From the NCBI RefSeq assembly GCF_003576645.1, contig NC_044923.1:3275733-3339732 (forward strand): a stretch of DNA of 64,000 nucleotides, read 5' to 3'. The notes beneath the pieces are model-generated. The model saw nothing but the letters and a program-made list of their open reading frames with translations, was not told where the DNA came from and made no database searches. This document shows, in pieces, positions 1 through 13,058 of this stretch. Source of the DNA: Ipomoea triloba (lineage: Eukaryota > Streptophyta > Magnoliopsida > Solanales > Convolvulaceae). The number at the start of each line of letters is the position of its first letter. The stretch's first letter is position 1. The position numbers and the translations under genes are program-made.

Positions 1-355
1 CTTAGCCATGTCTGCTTGTCCCTTAAAGTTTGCAAATAATGCAATATTATTGTGAATCTTGATAACACCTGTGTGTGTATATATAAAATATATGAATATA
101 TTTATAATTGCATACCCACGATAAAGTTTGTCCACTGATTAGTTTACATATACACCAAATTAATGATTCCTAGGAAGTAGCAAATTTCAAATTCTTAGAG
201 ATTAAGAATGCATTGATATGATATGCCTTTTCTTCTACCCTTTGGAAGAAGAAGACTTGCAAGGAAGTTTGGTCGCTATACCATGTTTTTCACCGACGGT
301 ATTACGTCAATATTGATGGGTGAGTGTTCAATTGTTTGACAATTCTTCCTACCAT

Positions 356-387
<32 letters not shown>

Positions 388-1875
388 GTGGCATTTAACT
401 CGAATAGAAAAAACAATCTAAGTCTAGAAGATGAAATGGTTTTGACGGTTCCTGCCATGCCAAGCTACCAATTTGTTAGTTCATTTGTCACCTTTCTTTG
501 ATTTATGAGAAAATTAATAATTTATTACAAGAATACAATTTATATTCGATAAAAATTTATAATTACTGCATAAGGGTATATATATATAGTTGTGTTTTGG
601 GTAAACCATTGTTATGTGAAATAGCATACAAATCATATATGAAAGGTAAACTGCACTAGGAAAATATTGTGTGACGAGTTCGAAAGAAAGAGCATTGGCA
701 AGAATAATTTTTTTTTTATATTATGATACAAGAATCATGTTTGTCGATCCAGAGTTCATTACACCAATTGGTTAATATAAAACCCGCATGGGTAGTTCAA
801 GGACGTAGGATCAAGCCCTGACAATCGTAGTATGAAAATTTCACCATCTTGTGAGGTAGCTCATTGTGGACGCTGAGCATTGATCTTTTCACTTAATGGG
901 TCACTAAATTACCATATGATTCACCATTCTCAAATCTAGTCGAGTTGGGTGTGTTATAATCCTTGAGGAGTTGAGGTAAGGAATTTTTTATTTTTTTTGA
1001 TGAAAAGAAATGCGTTTTTATAATTACAATGTGATATTGCATAGCATTATGGAATGATTTAGAAATTTATGATATCAAATCAAATATATGGTACGACAAA
1101 GAACAATATAGAAACTATGTATATATGTAATTGATAGACATTATTATTGCATGATACTTTCCAATTACTTTTAATTATGTAGATATTGCACCATAATGAA
1201 ATGAAACTTTGATTAGAAATTTGGTAGAGGTGGTAGGAAATGTTCTCCATAGGTAAATAGTCTAAAACATAAATTTATTTTAAGCACTCCTCAATTAAAC
1301 ACTTAACTATATTAGTTTAAATTGAATTTGATATTATATTTTAATTTATATATGAAAAACTCTTTCAGTACCGGTCAATTCATTCTTTTTTTAAACAATT
1401 CAAATTATTTTCGCCAGAAACACAACCCTTGCAATGGCTTTTAGTAGGCATGCCATAATGTGAAATATTTGTAATAAATTGTAACCTAAAAGATATTCTT
1501 TTCTTTCATAAAACATTAGTATTCCATACTGCTAACATGTTGTATGGACTCTTACAGAGTAAAATTTTCACCATTTGTTCTGAAAATATTGTTCGTATTC
1601 ATAGATCATAAATTTAATTTTATTAATACTTTTTCTCTTAATCTCTTGATTAAACTCGTCGTGATTTAATGAATGAACAACTGCACTTAAAACTCTCTTT
1701 CAACAGGCTGAATGGACCGACTATGGTCTCATATACCTTTTCTTTATTATTCCCCGAATGCCCAAACCGTGTCTACAACTTCATACTCAAACTACCCCCC
1801 CCCCCCTCACCCCACCAATCAAAGAACAAATAAATTCTCAGTTTTCTCTCTACATCGAATTACAAACTTTCCCAC
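1..1875. other. AT-rich region upstream of the GATL gene
   Basis: No coding region is supported here. A poly-T run lies near 362-387. Stretches near 600-700 and 720-870 resemble text around 6440-6560 and 7380-7480, so they are probably fragments of a dispersed repeat. The last about 150 bases before 1876 contain a C9-11 run and a pyrimidine-rich leader, and should hold the promoter and 5' UTR of the next gene. No TATA box is clear. Confidence 0.5.
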
Positions 1876-2940
1876 ATGAAGGCTATTCAAGAATCACTCT
1901 TAACCTTTCTTCTTCTTCTTTTCTTGGCTTTGCATTTCATCGCCGCCGTCGAATCTGCCACGCTTCCGATATCGGAGCAGTTCAGGGAGGCGCCGGAGTA
2001 TTACAATTCCCAAGAATGCCCTTCCATAAACGGCGCCACCGATGAAGACAGCTACTACATATGCTCCGATGACGCAGTCCACGTGGCGATGACCCTCGAC
2101 GCCGCCTACATTCGCGGATCAATGGCGGCCATCCTCTCCACGCTCCAACACTCCTCGTGTCCCCAAAACGCCGTGTTCCACTTCGTCGCCTCCGCCTCCG
2201 CGAACGCGTCGCGGCTACGCGCCACCATCCGCGCGTCGTTCCCGTACCTGAAGTTTCAGGTTTACCGTTTCGACGACTCCACCGTGGCGGGGCTAATCTC
2301 CACCTCCATCCGCTCCGCCCTCGACTGCCCTCTCAACTACGCGCGTAGCTACTTGGCCAACATCCTCCCGCTCTGCGTGCGGCGCGTGGTGTACCTCGAC
2401 TCCGACCTCGTCCTCGTCGACGACATCGCCAAACTTGCCGCCACGCCGCTCGGCGGCGCCGCCGTGCTCGCCGCGCCGGAATACTGCAACGCGAATTTCA
2501 CGGCCTATTTCACCCCGACATTCTGGTCAAACCCTTCACTCTCCTTAACCTTCGCGAACCGCCGGCCGTGCTATTTCAACACCGGCGTTATGGTGATCGA
2601 TCTTGACCGGTGGAGAACAGGGGATTTCACGACCAAGATCGAAGAATGGATGGAACTCCAGAAAAGAATGAGAATTTACGAACTGGGTTCCTTGCCGCCT
2701 TTCCTCCTAGTCTTCGCCGGAAAAATTGCGCCGGTGGATCATCGGTGGAACCAACACGGGCTCGGCGGGGACAACTTTCGCGGGCTCTGCCGGGATCTCC
2801 ATCCGGGTCCGGTGAGCCTATTGCATTGGAGCGGGAAAGGGAAGCCATGGGTGAGATTGGATGCTAGTCGGCCATGCCCGTTGGATGCTCTCTGGGCTCC
2901 TTATGATCTCTTAAAGCCGCAATTTTCTTTCGATTCTTGA
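1876..2940 (+). CDS. GATL1: GT8 galacturonosyltransferase-like protein, GATL1/PARVUS type
   Basis: A single exon encodes 354 residues, the usual length for GATL proteins, which are typically intronless. Residues 1-27 form a hydrophobic signal peptide. The GT8 domain follows: a [20 protein letters not shown] segment near residue 63, the metal-binding DxD within [12 protein letters not shown] near residue 174, [11 protein letters not shown] near 234, and the HWSGKGKPW motif near 318. It ends [10 protein letters not shown] followed by a short tail. GATL1/PARVUS acts in the secretory pathway and is needed for normal glucuronoxylan in secondary walls; that role is family knowledge. The match to the PARVUS subgroup is by remembered sequence, so GATL2 or another close paralogue is possible. 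The start is the first Met after a pyrimidine-rich leader and opens directly into the signal peptide. Confidence 0.92.
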   Translation: MKAIQESLLTFLLLLFLALHFIAAVESATLPISEQFREAPEYYNSQECPSINGATDEDSYYICSDDAVHVAMTLDAAYIRGSMAAILSTLQHSSCPQNAVFHFVASASANASRLRATIRASFPYLKFQVYRFDDSTVAGLISTSIRSALDCPLNYARSYLANILPLCVRRVVYLDSDLVLVDDIAKLAATPLGGAAVLAAPEYCNANFTAYFTPTFWSNPSLSLTFANRRPCYFNTGVMVIDLDRWRTGDFTTKIEEWMELQKRMRIYELGSLPPFLLVFAGKIAPVDHRWNQHGLGGDNFRGLCRDLHPGPVSLLHWSGKGKPWVRLDASRPCPLDALWAPYDLLKPQFSFDS

Positions 2941-3204
2941 ATTTTCTTGAAAAACAGAGACGCCGGAGACGGAAAGTTCCACTATAACGCCGTTAGTTAA
3001 CTTTGAGTCTCAAAAATTCGTTTCAGTACTGTAAAGATGAAGAAGTTTTGAGGAGTTTTTGAAATTCAAATTAGGAAAATAAAGTGAAAAAAAATAAAAA
3101 TAAAAAAGGGTGAATACAAAATTCATATTATTACTGCTGTAATGAGGATAAAAAGTAATTCCTTTTTTTTTTTTTTTTTTTGGAATTTTCCTGAATGATG
3201 TATG

Positions 3205-4513
3205 TTTTGTACAGAGTTAAATCCATTTTTTGTCCTACATTTATTGTGTGTTGGACACATTTAGTCCGTTTTTATTAATTTTGTCACATTTTATCCAGAT
3301 TTAATAAATGTTGGACAATTTTAGTCCACCGTCTAAATTGGTGTTAAGTCTCCGTCAAATTGAAGGACATTTTTGTCATTTCAATGTTTTTTTTGTCAAA
3401 TGAAGAACACATTTAGTCCTTTTTTCACCATCAGTTCATACTCCGGTGATCGACGATCAGATGGGTCGACAGTATGTGGAGGTTTTGCGTTGCGCAGGCT
3501 ACATCCTATCGCCGGAGGTGATTACGAGTCTGGAGGCTAGCGATCAGCTTATTAGGCCTTCCCAAGCCTTGATCCGAAGGTCGCACGTTGATCGCCGTCC
3601 AGAAAGCCAAAGACCCGACGTTTTGGAGACTTCTCACTAAACTTCGCAGTTTTCATCGGTAGCCGATCGATCGAAGATTGGAAGGTACGATTGGGTTTGT
3701 GTCATCGCGGCGGTCCCTGTCCCTCCCTGATGATCATATCGCTGACGGATCCTATGGAGGCGATGAACAAAGAGATGGATGGTAGCAGGGCCACCATCAT
3801 TGTAGGTGGCGATGAGCTTCCGTTGGTTGGAGATTGTTCTCCACGACATGTTGACCAGCGAGACAGTTTGGTGGATGTCGCTAAGACTGGCAGTGGTGTC
3901 TCCTCGGCTTTGGTTGGGTCAATCGCCATGGCGGAGATATCTTCCCAGGTAATGGATGGGCAACAACATCGTGCTGGTGGTACTGTGCCGTCGGTAGTGA
4001 ATCCGGTGACTCCATGCGTCTGTCCAGACCGAATCATAAGCGCAAAAGACCAAGTCGACAAATACCTTGGCTCATGGTTCTGATCTGCTTCAAGGTCCAT
4101 CCCAGGTATACGTGGTCTCGTCTAACTCTTCTAATGTGCATAATACAATTGGCGTGGCTTCAAAAATATTCACAGTTCCAGTATTTTAGCTAATGATAGT
4201 ATTGTATGTCTGTATCTTTGACTTTGCATAATCATGGAGGTAATTCTGGTTTTAGAGCCACATGTCTTAATTCTAATTTGAACCTGTGAACGCATGCGGC
4301 AATCACCCGGTCAACACAAATTTGAAAGATCACCGGAAAAGATAGAAATACCCTTCTACTTCACGGAGACTTAACATCAATTTGGACGGTGGACTAAACT
4401 TGTCCAACATTTATTAAGTCTGGGCAAAACTTGGCAAAATTAATAAAAGCGGACTAAATGTGTCCAACGCATAATAAATGTAGGACTAAAAATGGATTTA
4501 ACTCTTTTGTACA
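3205..4513. mobile_element. Mutator-like element with about 150 bp TIRs and a 9 bp target duplication
   Basis: The direct repeat TTTTGTACA lies at 3205-3213 and again at 4505-4513. Between them, 3214 begins GAGTTAAATCC and 4504 ends GGATTTAACTC. The two ends match as inverted repeats for about 150 bases, with repeated phrases such as tttagtcc. A 9 bp duplication and long TIRs are the signature of Mutator-like elements. The interior (about 3440-4330) is clearly GC-richer than both TIRs and flanks. It holds open frames of 64 and 130 codons, none of which I recognise and none of which is a transposase. It therefore looks non-autonomous, possibly carrying a captured fragment. Confidence 0.85.
3440..4330. 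other. GC-richer interior of the Mutator-like element, origin unknown
   Basis: This segment differs in composition from the AT-rich TIRs around it. On the plus strand an open frame runs 3446-3640 and another 3691-4083, the second carrying GGDELPLVGD and later AMAEISSQVMDGQQ. No family is recognised and no start context or splice structure is convincing. It could be a captured host-gene or retroelement fragment. I would not annotate it as a functional gene. Confidence 0.4.
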
Positions 4514-4865
4514 GGAGAGTTAATTTTCAGAAATGAACAGGATATTGGGATATTTTTCTTTTTGTATTATTATTTTGTAAATTAAACAAAAAGAAATAAT
4601 ATAATGAGAAAGAAAAAAAGTGGCAGGCAAATTGCCAGCTGATTTATGCCTTTTTTCACCAAATTTAATAAAGTTTGGTATCCAATATTTTGCTACAATT
4701 CCTTTCTCTGTCTTTGCATACTTTTTTCTATTAATTTTTTTTAATTTTAAAATTAAAACTTATAAGAAACTATGATTGGGATGTTAAACCGCGCATTCTA
4801 AAATATACTCCGTATTTCCGCCAGCTCTTATTGCCCACAAATGGAGTTTTAGTCAAATTTATATT

Positions 4866-5216
4866 AGAGATATTTGGTAAATAGTTATTAGCGGATAGCA
4901 GTTAGTTGATTAGATTAATGAGTTTTAACAGTTGATAGCATTAGGTGATGGTAGAAAAGTGTTTGCTAGATTATTTGTTAGTTGATAGCTGATTACATGT
5001 AAAATAATTTTCTCAAAAAGTTGATTGAAAAATTTGCTTTGGGCAACTTTTTGAATTTTAACATTTTGGAACAATAAGCTGTTACAAAAAACTAATTAAT
5101 CAAACATCCATATTGATTGTTTAACCAAGTCAAATAGCTAATAGTGGTCAAATAAGTCAAAAGTAATTGATAAGCTAACTATATTAGTATATTACAAAAC
5201 AGGGCCATTGCTCGGT
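4866..5216. repeat. hAT-like MITE relic
   Basis: The stretch opens tttggtaaatag and closes aaaacagggcc, the same terminal vocabulary as the element at 9593-9863 (ggccctgtttggtaaat). The interior is rich in gttgatagct/agctaatag phrases pointing inward from both ends. The left terminus is degraded and no target duplication is visible. Confidence 0.5.
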
Positions 5217-6787
5217 GAAAAATTATATCATGCATTCCATGGTCCACCTTGTAATATAAACCATAATAAAAGTTTATTTTTAGAATACTAATTGCAAGTT
5301 CATATTTAGTATATTACATACTTATTTTTAGTAGATTCACTATATTTCGATACATATTCATTTTTAGTGTACTACAAGTCGAAAATAACATGTAACATAT
5401 ATACTAAAAATGAACTTGCAATGTGCCAAAAATAATTTTTGTATCAAGTTCTCTCTTGCTATTACGCAGATCTTGATTGATTTAACAACAATTTAAACAC
5501 TGCATGTCCTATTTGGAGGGGTACATTAATATTGATTGAAATTTATTAGGTGAAGACATGATTTATGACATAAATATTTAAAATATGCTAAGATTCCATC
5601 CATCCATATGTATATTATTCTTAACCATAATCTTTGAAGATATATTCCAATTAAGCTCCATAGGTTTATTATCCTTAACCACCATAATTATCTTTGGAGA
5701 AATTCCAATTATAATAATTTTGCAAGTCATGGTCCAATGCCAGCGATATAACACTGTCACTTTGACTTTTTTTCCTTTTTTTCTTTTCTCATTTGTCCTT
5801 TTCTTTAATTTTATTTTAGTTTTTATTTTTTAAATCAATATCATTAGTCAAGTTTGGGACAATCTATGCTAAGTTGACTTGCAAGAATTCTTCTACAGTG
5901 TTATCAATGGCGTGCCATTATTATATTTGATTTTTTTTTGCTGGATTTGATTATTGTAAGGATGCTTAACTAATTTACGAATAACTAATGAAAATAAATA
6001 ATTTTTTTTTTATTTTTACTACCTATAAATAATGCCCTAGTCGGGGTCCTGGGATGTTAGATAGTAGTTCACTCTTTAGTATTTAGATGTGTGTAACATT
6101 ATCTATAAGATTTAATAAGATTTTTTTATTCATTAGCGGTTACATGTGAATTTATCGGTGCTGCCATGAGTTAAGAAAAATTGACACAATAACTGTTCTA
6201 AATGGGGCACGACAAAGACTCGATTGAATTAGTCTTAACCCACATATAATAATATCAACGTAGTTTGCAAAAAGAGAAAAAAATCAAATGTATTAATAAA
6301 AACATAAAGATTATAATTTTCATAAATGAAATGCAATATTACTCATAAAGAAAATCAGTTTTCTTTTTTATTTTTTGGTGACGATAAATCTACACCCACT
6401 ACTCAATGGTGTGTATTGGCCAAATTAAATTTCACTTTTGTGTAATAGTTCACAAATAACATAGAAGAGGTAAGTCGCACTAGAAAGACCTTTTTTGCCA
6501 CGAGCTCGATTAAAAGAGTGACATTCATATATGAGAATCATGTTCCACCAACTTGGTTACCTCTTTCGGGATAGAAAATCATTTTTATTAAATATATTTC
6601 TTTTTGTTTTTCATTGGTGAATTGATAGGTCCCATCACAAGCTTAAAAAATTGTTCACATAATAATTGTTTTGAATGAAACCCGACCAAGACTTGGTTGG
6701 ATTAATCTCACCCCTAATAAGAATACTAACGTATAGTATACAAGAATATAATTGAGTTTATAACTTACATGTAAGATAGCTATAAAC

Positions 6788-6963
6788 ACACAGACTAAAC
6801 TGCACAAGGAAGCCCCCACTCAACGTCGGCATGGTAATATATCGTAGATGAACACAGAGCGCCTAGAGTACACAAGGAGGCCCTCATTGTTTACCATAGC
6901 TGAACACAGAGACTAGATTGCACAGAACACAGAGCCTAGACTGCACAAGGAGGTCCCCATTAT
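6788..6963. repeat. Imperfect short tandem repeat, about three units
   Basis: A unit resembling cacagactagactgcacaaggaggcccccatt recurs three times in decayed form, starting near 6788, 6850 and 6900, with one unit partly duplicated internally (cacagaacacagag). No coding potential was seen. Confidence 0.6.
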
Positions 6964-9592
6964 TACTTGTGAGACTCAATCCCCGGACTTTAATTTCTTT
7001 TTAAACTTAACCCCTATAACCAATTAAGCTGCCTTGAGGATGAAAAATCATTTTTCTTAAATATATGTTTACTTGATAAGTACTCCGTCGTAGTAATGAT
7101 TAGGATTAGGTAGTGGGAATAGTGAGATACTCCTTTCATTCCTTAGTTATTTAGCTTGGATTAGGTTGTATATTAAGTGGTGGGATTTAGCCATTTTGGG
7201 TCGTATAATTATATTGAGTAAGAGAGTACAACTTTGTCACAATACTTAATTCATATAAATTCAACATTTCATATCAATACCTCAATTTTTCTTATAATAA
7301 ATCAAAAACTGTCATTTTCTTCCTCTATTTGTTTATGACGATAAAATATTCATCTACATATATACTACTTGAGCGTGTACATTGAATAAATTTCACTCCT
7401 TTGTAATAGCTTACAAATCACACATAATAAATAAACAACGCTAAGAAAATTTTGTGTGACGGAATCAATCAAGAAGATGTTAACAAAATCTTAAATCGTG
7501 ACATTCTGATACTAGAATTCTGCTTTCTTCTCTTAATTTTAGTAAATAATAATTTCCTTGATTTTGGTCGCGGGTGCAGGCGTTAAGCTGTAACGCTCTA
7601 AGTATTTTAATTTGTTTGGAAAGTGTGTAATGCATGCCAATCTGATGTACGTAGAACGTGCTCTGGATTCAATTCAGTCAACAAAAAACAAATTAATATT
7701 GCAAATGGCATTTCCAAGTCGATTATTTTTTGTTATTTAGTAGATTTAGATCGAGTTTTTTTTTTTAGTATAATATAATTTAAAACATTTTATGGTACCA
7801 TATTTTATAATTTTTTTGATACATTTAAAGTTGAAAATCTCAAAGAGATCGAAATAGAGAAAATAAAAAACTAAACCTAAACGGAAAAATTTGGATTAAG
7901 TTTATTAACGGGAGAAATTATTTATAGTTAGAGGAAATTTATTTGTACATTTACGAATGCATTAAAATCTAGTTAACCCCAATTTTGATAATGTGATTCT
8001 ATCTTGACTTTAGCCTTAGTAATGATTTTTAGTTTTTACTGCAAACTTAAGGCCCTCACGGCTTCTGTCATTAGAACTAGTGGATAAGATAAATTACGAA
8101 ATGTGTCTCAATTGATCTACCTGTCACTAAATACTTTTACACTCATGCTCATAACAATATTAAATTCATACCTTTATTTTTGACATTAGTAAAATTCAAA
8201 CCCTATAATTTGTGACTGCTAACAAAATAAAACTTAGCTTATAAACTTATTTTAAAGTGTCTAACTAGTCGAGTTGTGACCCAATACCATCGCATTGACA
8301 GAAACGTGGAATGCTGTCAGAAATTAAAAGAGAGAAAGAAATGGGTGAAGTCAAAAGTTCAAACGCGTTTTGAGCTTTGATTTGATTTGATTAATATGTA
8401 AAAATTTATTATTATAAATTTGCAAGTTGGAGCATGGAGGATGTCCGTAACGCCGTACGCCGTTACTTTCACTCTTTCAGTGCAAATTAGCTATGCCTTA
8501 CGTGCCGCCGGTGCGTATATCGTTTTCAACGTGGTGACAGCTCCATTGCCTTTGCTTGCTTAATTACTGCCACTGCTGGTCATATGGTGTTGGATTGCAC
8601 TCGTCGTCAAGAGTAATATTTCACCAACCAAACCGAAGATAATAATTATTGATTGGAGGTAATGAAATCTAAAAAGGAAAGAAAATTTATTGCATTCATT
8701 CAACACACAATACAACATTTCTGAGAAGGATGAGAAAGACAAAAAGTTGTACACTTACATGAAGAAGGTAATTACTTAAATATGTGTTTTTAGTAAAGTC
8801 AGTCTTATGATCTAGTGAGCAAAGACTCATAATGAAGTAAATTAGTCTATATTGTCTATAACTAATAAGTAATAAATTAGTCTGCGATTCAAGTTTTCTA
8901 TAGCATAGTTAGAAAAGTTGTTTCTATGTCTGACTGTAAGGAATGGTTTACCATTTCATTGCCCGTTGATGTAAACGTTTTATGTTATGAATTAATGGAA
9001 TAGCTACGTTTATCTTCAAAAAAAAAAATAGCTCAAACTGAAGGGACTAATAAGCAACTTAAGAAGGTAATTACGTACCAACAAATAAAGTAAATGAGGA
9101 TGTATAGCAAAAAAAAAACAAAAAGAAGAGTAATACTACATTTTTCTTTTGGTTTTGCCTCCTAATTTTCATCTCTTTACTTGACATTATTCGATTAGTT
9201 TCTTTTATATTTGACTAATATATAGATTAAAAAAAAAAGAATAGACAAATTCACAATAACTAATGAATAAAAACTTTTTATTATCACATCATGTTAAGAG
9301 GTAAAATTAAGGGGATAAAATAGCATGAAAACGACATACAAAATTTCAAGAGTTTTCCGAACCTTTTGCCTATTTTGAATTTTGATATGAAAAATGTTAT
9401 TTACCCAATTACCTATACATATGCCACTCACAAACTTTCCACTCGGGCAACTTTTAATAGATTTATTTTTCTTGTTTTTCTTTTTTATTTTAAATCTCAA
9501 TCAATTAAAACTTGTCACATCAAGAAGTGACAAGCTTGTGAGTGGGTAATGTACGAATATAGGGGTATCTAGCATTGTCTATTTTGATATTG

Positions 9593-9863
9593 GCCCTGTT
9601 TGGTAAATAATCAGCCTATCAGTCAATTTTGGCTTATTTGATCACTATTAGTTGTTTGGTTAATAAGCTTTTTGTAACTCTAAAATACTAAAATTCAAAA
9701 GGCTACTCAAAGCAGCATTTTCAATTAGCTTTTTGAAGAAAAAAAATTATACCAAACAGCTATCAGCTAACAGCTAATCTATCAAACAACTTTTTACAAT
9801 CAGGTAATGTTATTAACAAATCATATCTTATAACCCAAACAACCAACAACCATTTACAGGCCA
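9593..9863. repeat. hAT-like MITE
   Basis: It begins GGCCCTGTTTGGTAAATAA and ends with the inverted counterpart CATTTACAGGCC. The interior has inverted agctaatag/ctatcagct phrases. I do not see a clean 8 bp target duplication, so the family assignment rests on the termini. Confidence 0.6.
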
Positions 9864-10038
9864 TTATATTAAAATTAGTGTTCAACCAATAAAAATAATA
9901 TTACTTCGTGGAGGATGGCATTCTTATTTCTTAGAATTCTTACAATCCTTTGTGGGCTAAAAGTTCTTTTCGGTATGGGCCCGAAAATTTAATTCAAAAT
10001 AAATCATTCTTATATTCCTTATTGAGTTATGTTGGCAA

Positions 10039-10554
10039 GACCCATTTACGCAAATTATGCCGTGGCAAGGTAGATCTGGGTCCAATACGACGCTGTTTCA
10101 CTGTTTAAAAAAAAAATTACTAAACATATAGTCCTGAAATGTGTGAATATGGAGGTTTCAAATTGTGAATATGGAGTATAGAATTTGTGCATGTAGAGTT
10201 ATGAATGTGTGGATTTGTAGTAGAGTTAACAGAGTTCTAGCAACTTGTAGCCGTGTAATGTGTGAATGTGGAGTTCCCAAGTTGTGAACATGGAGTATAG
10301 GACATGTGAATATAGAGTTTTGAATGTGTGAATGCATAACAGTGATAATATAGTTACTAAACATATAGCCCTGTAATGTGTGAATGTGGAGTTTTCAAAT
10401 TGTGAATGTGAAGTATAGGGTCTGTAAATATAGAGTTTGTGTTCTGTTGCGATGAGAAGTCGTTAACGCAGTTAATTTTTATTTTTTATTTTTAAAAAAA
10501 TTGTGAAATAGCATCGTATTAGACCAGGTCCACGGCATAACTACTGACCCATTT
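10039..10554. mobile_element. Mutator-like non-autonomous element with 9 bp target duplication and internal repeats
   Basis: The direct repeat GACCCATTT lies at 10039-10047 and 10546-10554. Inside it, inverted ends share TTATGCCGTGG and, further in, the phrase taatacgacgctgtttcac in diverged form. The core (about 10120-10440) holds roughly three copies of a unit of about 110 bp rich in gtgtgaatgtggag, with no transposase. The element is 498 bp. Confidence 0.8.
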
Positions 10555-11554
10555 GTTGGCCACCCTAGTATGTGGAAAATAGAAAAATAAAAATAAAAAT
10601 GGATCTAACCCCATGATTTTGGCAAATTTTTATGTGAACCATAAAAATTACATTATTTGTATACTGAATGTACATTATATAAAATAATGTACTTTCAGTA
10701 TTTAAATAATATATTATCCTTGAATACAAGATACATTTTTAATATACTAAAAGTACTTATTTGTGTCTTGATTCCTAAATGTACATTATTTAATAATATA
10801 CAAAATAATGTATTTCTAGTACTCAAATAATGTACTTTTTATTTGTCGTCCACACAGTTGTGGTCCATAGAATAATGATTCCATGATTTCCCAATCACAG
10901 TACACTAGGATGTCAAATTACATGCACCATGATTAAAAACTATATATTCTCAAAAAAAAAATGATTAAAAACTATATTCAAATTATGTCTCTACCGTTAA
11001 CAAATTAAATCACAATAAATAAATCGAAGGTATATAATATGAAGACACACAATATATTAACTGCATGCACATAATTTTTGGACCAAGATCAACAATGCAA
11101 GGTGAAACCTGGTCCATTATATAACAATTGCACTACACCTCTATACATAGGGACTAATCTTGTTTATACATGGTGGCATGTGATTGGCGAAAGTGGATGC
11201 ATGAATGGTGACTAAATTATCACTTATAGGGACTAAATTATAAGTGATGAATAAGTGATGAATGCCTTCAACTTCAACAAAGAGCTTTGGTAGGTTTGTG
11301 ATTAAAACTTCGAACTTCAATTCTTATCTTTATTGAATTCAATTCTTAGTTTTTGAGTTAAGATAAAAGCCTACCAACTAGACCAAATGAGCTATAGTTG
11401 GCCAATGTGCATTTAATAACACACATGCATGTAATCAATTCTTGTAATTGCATGTGAAATTGTGTGTATTTGTGGGGATGATTGGTTGAGAAGTTTTGAA
11501 GTGAGAATGCTAATCACACATTCCTAATAATGGTTACGTACCTACTCTGATCTA

Positions 11555-11642
11555 TTGTGGCCTCCACCCTCTTTCACTAGGGTTTGAGCCCACACCCTCC
11601 CATATAAAAAAAAAATTTGGTACCACTGGACCACAAAATTAC
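11555..11642 (-). repeat. tRNA-derived SINE fragment
   Basis: Read on the minus strand, it starts with ttttgtggtccagtggtacc and reaches a box-B-like gggctcaaaccc. This layout is shared with the copies near 28283, 32149 and 35073. The 3' tail is missing. Confidence 0.55.
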
Positions 11643-12997
11643 TGACAAACTAAATTAGGATATAATTTAATAATAAATTATTCGTAGTCATTTTCAGATA
11701 ATTAATTTGAGTTAGCTTTATTAATTCCCTCACTAATTAATAATGTATAAAGAAAAAAAATGTAAAATGTAAAGGAGGTGTGGGAAGTCCTCCATTCCCA
11801 CTCTATATCAAAAATCATCATTAATTCCTTTTTCTTGTTACCTTTTCCTTTTGCCCTTTTCCATGGTTGCTTAGTGGTTCTTGTCCCACTTGCCTCTTTC
11901 CACTAATTTCTCCCTCACTCCCCTTCAACTTGATTATTGTCTTCTCCAAACTGCTCTTACCTCTTCGATATTTGATTGTGTAATAATCACACAAAATAAT
12001 TCAGAGTTTTTATATAATTTAGAGTTTTTATATATTAAACTTCAAACTGGTTGCTAGGTTGTGAGCATAAATATAATATGTGTAGTCCAACTATCAGCTT
12101 ATGTTTTTAGTTGAAATGGAGCACATGCTTAAATTTGGTATCAGAGCCATGTCAAAGGTCATGGGTTTGACAGTAGTGGGGTTTAGATTTTTTGAAGTAA
12201 AGTATATAACAGATACTATCTTGGAAGAGATTTAGGCTTTTATTTTTTAGGATCATTTAGATGATCTCTAATAAAAAATAAAAATAAATAAATATTTATC
12301 AAATTTTCAGTATCTAAAGATTGATTCACTCTCATAGTCTGTATCTCACTTGGATTGTCTTCTTCTCCAAAATTCACACTGTCTTCTTGACGAGGTCCTT
12401 TCGTTAGCACTTAGCTGTGTATTCTGTATTTATCATTTGCAAGGGCCTCAACATGAGTCTTTAGGAGGGTTCTCAAAATAATTTGCTCAATGATCTTAAA
12501 CTTTATTATCATATATACTTGGATTTATTACTAGCAGCATCATTGGGTACTGGTTAAGTGTTACGTATGTTTTCATGTGACATTTTGTAACTACTGTATT
12601 GATTATTGCTTAAAAGTTATATAAGTCGAGTTAATGAATGTAATAAACTAATAATTCGTATTTAATATGTACTTGAGATGGTCAAAAGACGAGAAATATA
12701 TATGTAGGATATCTCAGTTGTCCTCTCCCCCCATTCCCACCCCAACCTCATCCAAGTTGGGGAAAGAGTTCGAAAGAAATTCCTTTGTCATCTTGACCTG
12801 TTTGCGCAGGGATTATTCGAGGATGTGGAGTCCCCAATTATGGAAAAGAAAAAATCATAAAAATAAAAATATAATCCCTTCATTCCTTCTTTCACAATAT
12901 TTCTCCATCTTTCTGATTTAATTTTGAATTCCATTGTCATTACTAACACCTTAAAAATAACAACTAATAGAATAATAGGACCTAAAAAGAATATGAT

Positions 12998-13004
<7 letters not shown>

Positions 13005-13056
<52 letters not shown>
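13005..13056. repeat. (GT)n(AT)n microsatellite
   Basis: A short gtgtgtgtg run passes directly into about 20 AT dinucleotides. The open frame across it, with its Ile-Tyr run, is a by-product of the repeat. Confidence 0.95.

Positions 13057-13058
<2 letters not shown>

Noticed and set aside
3446..4083. Frames of 64 and 130 codons as host genes
   Set aside because: They sit wholly inside a transposable element, with no recognised domain or splice structure.
12128..12180. tggtatcagagcc motif, which looks like an LTR-retrotransposon primer-binding site
   Set aside because: No LTR end (CA) with target duplication is visible before it, and no gag-pol after it. It may equally be a SINE box A.
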